From assembly GCA_024685995.1 (NCBI GenBank), contig JAIBDY010000001.1, positions 1-64,000 on the forward strand: a stretch of 64,000 bases of DNA, read 5' to 3'. A program made the position numbers and the translations under genes. Under the pieces are notes generated by a model. It did not search any database, was not told the DNA's origin, and saw nothing but the letters and a program-made list of their open reading frames with translations. Positions 35,567-43,184 of the stretch are shown in pieces. This DNA comes from Piscirickettsiaceae bacterium. GTDB lineage: Bacteria > Pseudomonadota > Gammaproteobacteria > Nitrosococcales > Methylophagaceae. The first letter of the stretch is position 1. Every line of letters starts with the position of its first letter.

Positions 35567-35992
35567 TTATTCATCATTATCGTCGACTTTCTTTCGTCTT
35601 ATCCTTCGTGCTAAGCCACCATGTATCCGACATCGATCTGCTAAGCAACCGCGATCCCAGCCTTCTGGTGGACGGATGGCCACGGAGTTTTTGCAGCGTT
35701 TGCCATTATTCAATGGTGCGCCACATTCTGGTCGGTATCGTTTTATTTTTTCCCAACCTTCTAATATCTGGGTCGCACGGCGAATGGTTTTCGCTTGTTT
35801 GGGCGTTGGGGATAACGCGTCATACGGTGATGTCTCTTGATCGCTGTTACGCCACCAGTATCGTACGACAGGTAATGGCAAGCCAAATCGTCGGGCCAAA
35901 TCGTCGGGTTTTCGAAAAACTTCTAACGTCATTAAAGCGAGTGCCGCTTTTTCTAAGCTGGCTGTGAAAACTTTACTTTCTTCAGGCTTCAT
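35567..35992 (-). CDS. Putative zinc-binding protein with HTH-like N-terminus and HGG motif
   Basis: A 141-residue basic protein that I cannot assign to a named function. Residues about 10-55 look like a helix-turn-helix ([20 protein letters not shown]). Residues 90-125 hold a Cys/His cluster, [13 protein letters not shown] then [11 protein letters not shown], resembling the small C-x(n)-C...RCRxHGG zinc-binding motif common in phage and mobile-element proteins. The C-terminus is Arg/Lys-rich. It overlaps the end of ycgN by 11 bases and is co-transcribed. DNA binding is inference. A plus-strand open frame over the same bases has no family resemblance and is taken as a shadow. Confidence 0.65.
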   Translation of the reverse strand: MKPEESKVFTASLEKAALALMTLEVFRKPDDLARRFGLPLPVVRYWWRNSDQETSPYDALSPTPKQAKTIRRATQILEGWEKIKRYRPECGAPLNNGKRCKNSVAIRPPEGWDRGCLADRCRIHGGLARRIRRKKVDDNDE

Positions 35993-36461
35993 CTACAGCG
36001 ACTTTTATCGCATCACGCAATAAAATAATTTCATCGGTTAAATCGGTCACGTCAGACAAAGGTTTGGCAATGTCTCTCACCGATACGCCTGCTTTAACGA
36101 CACTGTCAGGATCATGGGTGATGAGCGGGTGCCAACGGGGTAACGTTTCCCCTTCCGCTAATAGGCGATAGGCGCAGGTCGGTGGCAACCAGTCAAAATA
36201 TTGCGCTTGTTCGACACTCAGCTGCACACAGTTGGGCATCCGTTGTTGGCGGTGCTGATAATCTTTACATCGACATGCTGCAATATCTAATAATTCGCAG
36301 GCGGCACGGGTGTAATAGACTTCACCGTCATCAGCATCTTCGAGTTTGTGCAAACAACATCGGCCACAACCATCACATAAACTTTCCCATTCTTCGTGAT
36401 TCATTTGACTTAGGCGTTTATGTTCCCAGAACGCCCCAGATGTTTTATCCTGCTCAGTCAT
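35982..36461 (-). CDS. ycgN: YcgN/UPF0260 cysteine-cluster protein
   Basis: A 159-residue protein of the YkgJ/UPF0260 family. The cysteine cluster [16 protein letters not shown] and a further NC match the likely metal- or Fe-S-binding core, and [14 protein letters not shown] and WHPLITHDP are as in E. coli YcgN. The open frame extends to 36608, but ATG at 36461 reproduces the family N-terminus ([20 protein letters not shown]). That ATG shares the palindrome CATG with the start codon of the plus-strand gene at 36460, an unusual head-to-head arrangement. Confidence 0.9.
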   Translation of the reverse strand: MTEQDKTSGAFWEHKRLSQMNHEEWESLCDGCGRCCLHKLEDADDGEVYYTRAACELLDIAACRCKDYQHRQQRMPNCVQLSVEQAQYFDWLPPTCAYRLLAEGETLPRWHPLITHDPDSVVKAGVSVRDIAKPLSDVTDLTDEIILLRDAIKVAVDEA

Positions 36462-36936
36462 GACAGTCTCATCAGATTTATCAAAAATTATTTTACCTTT
36501 TGTCGAACAGTTTAAAGGACGCCAGCAGTTGTTCGCTGGAGACACCGCTAAGACGGCATGTCGAGCCGTGCACGATAACAGATCACGCATTTTGACGACA
36601 CCATTCACGCTCAGTCAACTGGATACCATGCCGTTGATAGACGTGGCTGTAGTCAGCGATCTTATTGAAAGCTTACCACAACAACAAGCGATTCAATGGC
36701 TCAGTAAACTGCGCAATCAATACGCTCAACATATCTTAATGATTGTCAATGAACCTGAAATCGAATCACAGCCTTGGGCTCTCACCGATTTTTTAGCGCT
36801 CGGCTTAAAACGGCGTGGCTATGTAGCAGACTTCACCTTGTATACTTATGAGATAGAAAGTTACCAATTCAAGAAGGATTGGCTAAATAGTCGTTATTGG
36901 GCTAACCCAGAAAATTTTGATAAATACCGTTGGTGA
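36460..36936 (+). CDS. DUF6231-like protein of unknown function
   Basis: A 158-residue soluble protein. The order of beta strands and helices ([10 protein letters not shown], then [26 protein letters not shown], then HILMIVN) is reminiscent of the second half of a Rossmann-type methyltransferase, but a glycine-rich SAM motif is lacking. I recall similar proteins as DUF6231; function unknown. The C-terminus [22 protein letters not shown] is rich in aromatics. The ATG overlaps the ycgN ATG on the other strand; no ribosome-binding site is evident, and MPLIDVAV is an in-frame but less likely start. Confidence 0.7.
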   Translation: MTVSSDLSKIILPFVEQFKGRQQLFAGDTAKTACRAVHDNRSRILTTPFTLSQLDTMPLIDVAVVSDLIESLPQQQAIQWLSKLRNQYAQHILMIVNEPEIESQPWALTDFLALGLKRRGYVADFTLYTYEIESYQFKKDWLNSRYWANPENFDKYRW

Positions 36937-37029
36937 ATGTGCACATTGCGCCCGCTTTGGAAATCTGAATAAACGTTATATCATCCATCAGACAATCTCA
37001 TTGCAGGTCGAAACGGGGAAAAACTGGCC

Positions 37030-37047
37030 TTGTCATCGTTTTGCCAC
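37030..37047 (+). promoter_or_regulatory. Candidate Pho box upstream of ppk1
   Basis: TTGTCAT (37030-37036) and TTGCCAC (37041-37047) are direct repeats spaced by four bases, as in PhoB sites; they match the CTGTCA-type half-site at 6/7 and 5/7 positions. A weak minus-10 (CATTAT, 37059-37064) lies 11 bases on, the spacing expected for PhoB-activated promoters. The implied transcription start would be only a few bases from the ATG, which weakens the case. Confidence 0.35.
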
Positions 37048-37072
37048 ATAAATAATTCATTATAGGTAAGTT

Positions 37073-39172
37073 ATGACTACTGAAGATAACACAGCGCAAA
37101 CGGTTGACCTCACCAACCCCGACCTCTACCTCAATAGGGATTTAAGCCTATTAGAATTCAATTGGCGCGTATTACAGCAAGCATTGGATAAATCCGTACC
37201 GTTATTAGAACGGCTTAACTATATGTGTATTTCCAGTACAAATTTAGACGAGTTTTTTGAAGTCCGTGTTGCAGGGTTAATCCAACAAATCGAGATTAGC
37301 GATCTCTATATCGAAGCCGACCAAGTCACACCTCAAGAGGCATTGAAACTCATCAAGGCGCGTGCCCATGAGATTGTGGAAGAACAATACCAAGTATTCA
37401 ATGATGTTTTATTGCCTGAACTTGAACAAGAAGGAATTCAAGTTTTGTCACGTGCGAAATGGACGCCAGAGCAAACTCAATGGTTACATACTTATTTCCT
37501 GGAAGAAATTGCACCGATTCTGAGCCCGATGGGATTAGATTCTGCCCACCCCTTCCCTCGTCTATTAAATAAAAGTTTAAATTTTATCGTGTCGTTGATC
37601 GGCAAAGATGCCTTTGGACGTAACCGCGGTTTTGCGATTCTCCAAGCGCCAAGGGCTTTACCAAGAATCATCGAATTACCCAAAGAAGATGATAAAACAG
37701 AAACGCACCGCTTTGCCTTCTTATCATCGATTATCCATGCCTTTGCTGAAGACTTGTTTTATGGCATGAAAGTCAAAGGCTGTTATCAGTTCCGCGTCAC
37801 ACGTAACAGTGATCTTGCAATCGATACAGAAGAAACCAGCGACTTATTGTCTGCCATTTCTGATGAATTAACACACCGTAATTATGGTGACGAAGTCCGT
37901 CTCGAAATTGCCCACAATTGTCCGGCCTTAATGGTCGATTTTCTGCGTGTGCAGTGTGGTATGGAAGAAGATAATGTCTACCTAGTACAGGGGCCGGTTA
38001 ACTTAAGCCGTATTCAGGCAATTTATCGCCTTATCGATCGCCCTGAATTAAAGTTCAAACCTTTCACCCAAGGTTTACCAGGCGCCCTGTCGTCAAATGC
38101 TGATATTTTCACGGTCATTCGTAAGCAGGATGTCTTACTGCACCACCCATATCAATCTTTTAACCCTGTTATAGACTTACTCAAACAAGCCGCCACCGAT
38201 TCGACTGTTTTGGCGATTAAACAAACCCTTTATAGGACAGGCGCCAAATCACCGATTGTCGATGCTTTAGTCGCAGCTTCCAAAGCGGGTAAAGAAGTCA
38301 CAGTTGTGATTGAACTACGCGCGCGTTTTGATGAGGCTGAGAATGTGGGCTTAGCCTCTCGATTACAACAAGCAGCTGTTCATGTGGTTTATGGCATTGT
38401 TGGCTATAAAACGCATGCCAAAATGTTGTTAATCCTACGCCGCGAAAACAATAAACTCCGCCAATATGTACATCTAGGCACGGGAAATTATCACCCTAGT
38501 ACTTCTCGGATCTACACCGACTACGGTTTACTGACTTCAGACAAACAAATTACCGAAGATGTCAGTCACCTTTTTGTTCAGCTAACAAGTTTAGGTAAAG
38601 TACCAAAAACAAATAAACTATTGCAGGCACCTTTTACCTTAATGGATGGCTTATTAAGCCGAATTGATAGAGAAATCGCCAATGCGCAAGCAGGAAAAGC
38701 GGGCCATATCATTATCAAAGTGAATTCGCTGGTTGAGCCCACAATGATTGCCGCGTTTTATCGGGCCTCAATGGCAGGCGTCAAGGTTGACCTCATTATT
38801 CGCGGCATCTGTTGTCTCAAACCGGGTATTTCAGGTTTATCTGACAACATCCACGTCCGGAGTGTTATCGGACGTTTCTTAGAGCATACGCGCATCTATT
38901 ATTTCGAGAATGATGGTGACCATGAAGTCTGGGCAGCCAGTGCTGACTTGATGAAACGAAATTTATTACGTCGTGTAGAAGCGTGTTTCCCGATCCAGTC
39001 TAAACAACTCAAACAGCAAATTATCGACGATTTGAAAATATACTTATCTGACAATGTTCAAGCATGGAATCTTGCGCCTGATGGCCGTTATCAGCGTATA
39101 AAGCCTAATAAAGAAGCACTAGAAATTTGCGCGCAATCAACCCTGTTAAAGCAAATGGCCAAAACATACTAG
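37073..39172 (+). CDS. ppk1: Polyphosphate kinase 1
   Basis: PPK1 reversibly polymerises the gamma phosphate of ATP into inorganic polyphosphate. The 699 residues include the N-terminal domain (YLNRDLSLLEFNWRVLQQA), the head domain and the two phospholipase-D-like catalytic domains. The phospho-accepting histidine lies in VGYKTHAKMLLI, and a second conserved stretch is IYYFENDG. A weak AGG precedes the ATG by six bases. The upstream region has a possible Pho box. A ParA-type ATPase gene follows after 20 bases. A PPK2 gene lies at the right end of the window; no exopolyphosphatase gene is nearby. Confidence 0.96.
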   Translation: MTTEDNTAQTVDLTNPDLYLNRDLSLLEFNWRVLQQALDKSVPLLERLNYMCISSTNLDEFFEVRVAGLIQQIEISDLYIEADQVTPQEALKLIKARAHEIVEEQYQVFNDVLLPELEQEGIQVLSRAKWTPEQTQWLHTYFLEEIAPILSPMGLDSAHPFPRLLNKSLNFIVSLIGKDAFGRNRGFAILQAPRALPRIIELPKEDDKTETHRFAFLSSIIHAFAEDLFYGMKVKGCYQFRVTRNSDLAIDTEETSDLLSAISDELTHRNYGDEVRLEIAHNCPALMVDFLRVQCGMEEDNVYLVQGPVNLSRIQAIYRLIDRPELKFKPFTQGLPGALSSNADIFTVIRKQDVLLHHPYQSFNPVIDLLKQAATDSTVLAIKQTLYRTGAKSPIVDALVAASKAGKEVTVVIELRARFDEAENVGLASRLQQAAVHVVYGIVGYKTHAKMLLILRRENNKLRQYVHLGTGNYHPSTSRIYTDYGLLTSDKQITEDVSHLFVQLTSLGKVPKTNKLLQAPFTLMDGLLSRIDREIANAQAGKAGHIIIKVNSLVEPTMIAAFYRASMAGVKVDLIIRGICCLKPGISGLSDNIHVRSVIGRFLEHTRIYYFENDGDHEVWAASADLMKRNLLRRVEACFPIQSKQLKQQIIDDLKIYLSDNVQAWNLAPDGRYQRIKPNKEALEICAQSTLLKQMAKTY

Positions 39173-39192
39173 CTAGCAAGATTTAATACATT

Positions 39193-39957
39193 ATGGAAAC
39201 TATCGCTTTTTTCAATCTAAAAGGCGGCGTAGGTAAAACAACATCAGCCGTCAATATTGCTTGGCATGCCGCCAATGAAGGCATTCCAACGCTGCTATGG
39301 GATCTAGACCCTCAAGGAGCGTCAACATGGTTGTTTCGCGCTAAAGTCAAAGCCGGCTCGGGACTCAAGCGCTATTTAAGTGGTAAAACCCCGATTGGCA
39401 AGCGGATACAAGCGACCGAGTACACCAATTTAGATATTATCCCTACACATTTTTCGCATCGCCACATTGAACATTTATTGGCCAAACAAAGTGAACAAGG
39501 ACGACACCACATTATCCACGAGTTGATGAAGCCATTGGGCGAGAAATACGCTTTGTTGATTCTAGATTGTCCACCAAGTTTTTCATTGCTGTCAGAACAA
39601 ATATTCGAAACAGCAGATGCCATATTTTTACCCATCATTCCAAGTCATTTATCACTCCGAACATTTGAACAAATCCGTGATTTTTTTAAAGAAAACAAGC
39701 TTAAACCTAAACGGCTACATGGTTTTTTCACCATGGTCGATAGGCGTAGAACCCTGCATAAAACCATCTTGGCACACCCACCCCGTCATTTGAAAAATAA
39801 TTTGATAAGCGCTATTCCCTACGCGGCAGCGATTGAACAAATGGGCGTATATCGCGCACCACTTCCAGCCTTTAACCCTGATTCTGATGTCAGCCTCGCT
39901 TATGCTCAGTTGTGGGTGGACATTAAGGCGACTTTAAAAGACTTTAAAGCAAGCTAA
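39193..39957 (+). CDS. Orphan ParA/MinD-type ATPase
   Basis: A 254-residue ParA-family ATPase with the deviant Walker A KGGVGKTT (signature Lys10 and Lys15), the switch I region DLDPQGASTW and Walker B LLILDCPPSFS. There is no parB, no parS-like repeats and no N-terminal DNA-binding domain, so it is not the chromosome-partition ParA and resembles the small McdA/cargo-positioning class. It follows ppk1 by 20 bases without a visible terminator and is probably co-transcribed; a link to polyphosphate granule positioning is speculation. Its last four bases overlap the end of rlmKL. Confidence 0.88.
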   Translation: METIAFFNLKGGVGKTTSAVNIAWHAANEGIPTLLWDLDPQGASTWLFRAKVKAGSGLKRYLSGKTPIGKRIQATEYTNLDIIPTHFSHRHIEHLLAKQSEQGRHHIIHELMKPLGEKYALLILDCPPSFSLLSEQIFETADAIFLPIIPSHLSLRTFEQIRDFFKENKLKPKRLHGFFTMVDRRRTLHKTILAHPPRHLKNNLISAIPYAAAIEQMGVYRAPLPAFNPDSDVSLAYAQLWVDIKATLKDFKAS

Positions 39958-42158
39958 CTTTGCACCTGTTCAATTAACCAACAAGCATGAATTTTGTCAT
40001 TGCGCTTAAAGTCCAAAGGCAAGGTCTCATGACTGACATCTTGCATGTTCAGGGTTTCCGACAGCATCATATCCATTTTAAAGTCACGACGATTTGTCGA
40101 AAACACCAACTTCCCATCGTCGGTTAGCAGTGCTGCCGCTAAGGTAATCAAGGAGGCATGATCCCGCTGAATATCAAATACGCCATCCATTCGACTAGAA
40201 TTCGAAAAGGTGGGAGGATCTAGAAAAATCAAGCCGAAACGCTGCTGTTCTTGTTGCGCCGCTTGCAGCCATTCTAAGCAATTCGCTCGGATAAACCGAT
40301 GCTGTTCACCTACAAACCCATTCAGCGCTAAGTTATCTTGTGCCCATGCTAAGTAGGTATTCGACATATCAACCGTTGTTGTTGACGCTGCTTGCCCCAT
40401 GGCGGCATAGACTGTTGCAGATCCGGTATAAGCAAATAAGTTCAGGAAATCTTGTCCTGCCGCGAGTGTGGCAATTTTTTGTCTCGTAATCCGATGGTCC
40501 AGAAACAAACCGGTATCTAAATAATCCGTTAAGTTAACCCAGAATGCCAAGCCCGACTCCATCACTTTTAAGCGTTGTTTTTGGGATGCTTGTGCTTCGT
40601 ATTGCTGTCGCCCCCGTTGTTTCTGGCGTAACTTCAATACCACTTGCGCAGCTGGGATATTCAGAATAGTCGGGATTAAGTGCATGACATCATTGAGCCT
40701 TTGTAAGGCTTTGTCAGGATCAATGTTTTTCGGTGCCGCATATTCTTGTACGTGGACATGATCACCATACATATCAATCGCCACTGCATAATCTGGTAAA
40801 TCAGCATCATAAACACGGTAGCATTCAATATCATTTTTCTTCGCCCATTTCGCCATATGTTTGACGTTTTTCTTAAAGCGATTGGCAAACATTTCACCAT
40901 GTTCAGAAACGATGTAGCCCGCTTGATGCGTGAATTCTGGCACGATGGGTTCGGCTACAGGCGCATGCCGTTCTTGAGACTGCGCTGACAACGGCCTAAC
41001 TGCGCGATAATGTAAGACTTGACATGCAATAGGGCCATTATCAAAGGGTTGGCTATCAAACAGGGTTAGGCCCGTATATTTACCCAGCTCCGCATTGTCG
41101 GTAATCAATGTTGTTCGCCAAGCGGGTAATGATTCACTGACAATATTGCCGAGGCTTCCATATAAATGATGAAGCTCAGCGACAGTACCCATCCGCTCAC
41201 CATACGGTGGGTTGCACACAATTAAGCCTGTTGCCGGTAACTGTTTGGCTTGTGATGGCCAGTCTAATAAATTACGTTGTTCAACTAAGATCCTATCGGC
41301 CAAGCCCGCTTCAGCGATATTGTCTTGTGCAGCTTTCACTGCTGAGGGATCAGCGTCACCGCCGCGTAACTTAGGTAGCCTCGCCAAACCGCTATGACGG
41401 CGGCGTTCTGCTTCGGCTTTCAGTTGTTTCCAAACGGCTTTGTCATGTTGTTTCCAATACAAAAAGCCAAAATAATCTCGATGACCGCCGGGTGCGATAT
41501 CCGCCGCGATCATCGCCGCTTCAATTAAAAAGGTACCCGAACCACACATTGGATCTAATAAACCCCAGCCTTGTCTCGCCAACTGCGCCCAATTCGCCGA
41601 CATCAAAATAGCCGCAGCCAAATGTTCTTTTAGCGGTGCAGCCGTTGAGGACACGCGATAACCTCGTTTATGCAAACTCTCCCCTGACAGGTCAATACTG
41701 ACCGTCGCTTGATTATGTTTAACGTAGACATTGATTCTTAAATCCGGCTGATGAAGATCAACCGATGGCCTCAAGCCACTTTGGTCACGGAAGCGGTCAA
41801 CGATGGCATCTTTGACACGTTGCGCACCATACTGCGTATGGTGAATTTTAGAGCGGAAGCTATTAAAGTCAACGGCAATAGTACTGCCTTCAGCATCGAT
41901 ATGGTCTTCCCAAGCTAGCGCGGCAATACCGGCGTACAAGGCATCGGTGGTCTCGGCGTTGAATTGTGCGATAGGTAACAATACCCGTATCGCGACTCTG
42001 GACCACAAACAGACACGATAGGCATCTTCCAAGCTGCCGGTAAAGCGAATATTCCCTTGTTCTTGTTTGGTATCTTTAATAGCCATTTCGGCCAACTCTT
42101 TAGCGAGTAACGGTAGCATGCCGCGAGCAGCGGTGACGGTAAACTTATGTGGGGTCAT
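39954..42158 (-). CDS. rlmL: Bifunctional 23S rRNA methyltransferase RlmKL (m2G2445 / m7G2069)
   Basis: The fused RlmL-RlmK enzyme typical of gammaproteobacteria, 734 residues. An N-terminal THUMP domain (about 40-160) precedes the RlmL methyltransferase with LLDPMCGSGTFLIEAA and the catalytic NPPY (IVCNPPYGERMG). The C-terminal RlmK domain has LNLFAYTGSATVYA and LIFLDPPTFSNS. AGGAAG lies before the ATG. It diverges from yhbY, another large-subunit rRNA gene, across a 49-base region. Confidence 0.96.
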   Translation of the reverse strand: MTPHKFTVTAARGMLPLLAKELAEMAIKDTKQEQGNIRFTGSLEDAYRVCLWSRVAIRVLLPIAQFNAETTDALYAGIAALAWEDHIDAEGSTIAVDFNSFRSKIHHTQYGAQRVKDAIVDRFRDQSGLRPSVDLHQPDLRINVYVKHNQATVSIDLSGESLHKRGYRVSSTAAPLKEHLAAAILMSANWAQLARQGWGLLDPMCGSGTFLIEAAMIAADIAPGGHRDYFGFLYWKQHDKAVWKQLKAEAERRRHSGLARLPKLRGGDADPSAVKAAQDNIAEAGLADRILVEQRNLLDWPSQAKQLPATGLIVCNPPYGERMGTVAELHHLYGSLGNIVSESLPAWRTTLITDNAELGKYTGLTLFDSQPFDNGPIACQVLHYRAVRPLSAQSQERHAPVAEPIVPEFTHQAGYIVSEHGEMFANRFKKNVKHMAKWAKKNDIECYRVYDADLPDYAVAIDMYGDHVHVQEYAAPKNIDPDKALQRLNDVMHLIPTILNIPAAQVVLKLRQKQRGRQQYEAQASQKQRLKVMESGLAFWVNLTDYLDTGLFLDHRITRQKIATLAAGQDFLNLFAYTGSATVYAAMGQAASTTTVDMSNTYLAWAQDNLALNGFVGEQHRFIRANCLEWLQAAQQEQQRFGLIFLDPPTFSNSSRMDGVFDIQRDHASLITLAAALLTDDGKLVFSTNRRDFKMDMMLSETLNMQDVSHETLPLDFKRNDKIHACWLIEQVQS

Positions 42159-42167
42159 GAGTGGCTT

Positions 42168-42196
42168 CCTGTATAATCGGTTTATTTTAATACAGG
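42168..42196. promoter_or_regulatory. Shared promoter region of rlmKL and yhbY with an inverted repeat
   Basis: CCTGTAT at 42168-42174 and ATACAGG at 42190-42196 are perfect seven-base arms. A consensus minus-10 TATAAT sits on the plus strand at 42172-42177, overlapping the left arm, with no good minus-35. The short divergent gap means both promoters must lie here. Confidence 0.4.
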
Positions 42197-42207
42197 TACA
42201 CCCTCAC

Positions 42208-42501
42208 ATGGCAGTTAATGATAAGCAAAGGCGTTATTTACGCGGTTTAGCCCACGACCTAAAACCTGTCGTACTGGTCGGCAATAAAGGTTTAACGGAG
42301 TCCGTTTTAGCTGAAATCGATAACGCACTTGATCATCATGAACTCATCAAAGTCAAAGTCAGCGGCGCAGAAAAAGCCCAACGACTCGATATGATCAATA
42401 CTATCGCCTCTACAACCAAGGCGGAGCTCATTATGACAATCGGTCATGTTGCCGCTTTGTATCGACCCGCTAAACAACCCATGATCCAACTGCCTAGATA
42501 G
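42208..42501 (+). CDS. yhbY: YhbY family RNA-binding (CRM domain) protein
   Basis: A 97-residue CRM-domain protein that associates with pre-50S ribosomal particles. It shows the whole family pattern: RRYLRGLAHDLKPVVLVGNKGLTESVLAEID, the GNKGLT loop near residue 24-29, and KVKVSGAEKAQR later. The frame is open further upstream into the rlmKL gene, but ATG at 42208 gives the correct family N-terminus. Divergent from rlmKL; both act on the large ribosomal subunit. Confidence 0.95.
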   Translation: MAVNDKQRRYLRGLAHDLKPVVLVGNKGLTESVLAEIDNALDHHELIKVKVSGAEKAQRLDMINTIASTTKAELIMTIGHVAALYRPAKQPMIQLPR

Positions 42502-42550
42502 ACTTGAATAGCCTTAAATAGATCTTTTAGAATAGTTCACCGCACAACGG

Positions 42551-42576
42551 GGAACTAAACCAAATCTACCGCCGTC
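42551..42576 (+). promoter_or_regulatory. Possible ECF sigma-type promoter before the pentapeptide-repeat gene
   Basis: GGAAC at 42551-42555 and CGTC at 42573-42576 are separated by 17 bases, the textbook spacing of ECF sigma-factor promoters. It would give a leader of about 55 bases before the ATG at 42638. Nine matching bases in a short search space are suggestive but not conclusive; chance is not excluded. Confidence 0.3.
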
Positions 42577-42637
42577 CATTATCAATAGCCAGATAAGAAT
42601 AAAGGTCTATCGGGTTTGCTTAATTCAGGAGAATAGA

Positions 42638-43099
42638 ATGAAATTAGCTGTAGTATTGACCAGCTTATTTATGGCATCTACGGCCATTGCATTTGAACAA
42701 CTAGAGCTCGAAAAGTTATTGGACAGTCACCAATGTCTTCGCTGTGATCTCAGCCATAGTGATTTAAGTCATCATCAGTTAAGCCAAGCAGATTTTACCG
42801 GTGCAAACCTGTCGCGGGCGACATTACAAAAAGCCACTTTAACGGGAGCTTGGTTCGCCCATGCTAAGTTACATGAGGCCAATCTTGAAAGCGCTGACCT
42901 GTCCAAAGCCATTTTAGATTACGCGTCATTTAACAGCGCTAATTTGCGTCATGCCAATTTAGCAAAAGCGCAGTTAATTTTCACAGACTTCACCAATGCT
43001 GATCTGACCGGTGCTAAGCTAGAAGGGAGTCATCAGCGTGGTGTGGTGTTTTGTCAAACCATCATGCCTAATGGTCAGCTCAATAATAGCAACTGTTAA
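42638..43099 (+). CDS. Exported pentapeptide-repeat protein
   Basis: A 153-residue protein with a signal peptide (about 1-18, cleavage after AIA) and then pentapeptide repeats of the A(D/N)LxX type from about residue 35 to 130. They are SDLSH, ADFTG, ANLSR, ATLQK, ANLES, ADLSK, ANLRH, ANLAK and ADLTG, which stack into a right-handed quadrilateral beta helix. A Cys pair (CLRC) precedes the repeats and two cysteines lie near the C-terminus, possibly disulfide-bonded in the periplasm. A strong CAGGAGA ribosome-binding site lies upstream. Function unknown. Confidence 0.9.
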   Translation: MKLAVVLTSLFMASTAIAFEQLELEKLLDSHQCLRCDLSHSDLSHHQLSQADFTGANLSRATLQKATLTGAWFAHAKLHEANLESADLSKAILDYASFNSANLRHANLAKAQLIFTDFTNADLTGAKLEGSHQRGVVFCQTIMPNGQLNNSNC

Positions 43100-43184
43100 A
43101 GCGAATCTTCATCAGCAGACATCACCGGTTTTTCCGTCCATACTAACGCGCTTATCAACACCCAAAGACGCCTGATCACCCATC

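Noticed and set aside
35539-35967. Plus-strand open frame of 142 codons opposite the HGG-motif gene
   Set aside because: The minus-strand gene has a zinc motif and overlaps ycgN as an operon member; the plus-strand product has no motif.
39193-39957. Chromosome or plasmid partition locus
   Set aside because: No parB, no parS-like repeats and no replication gene next to the ParA gene.
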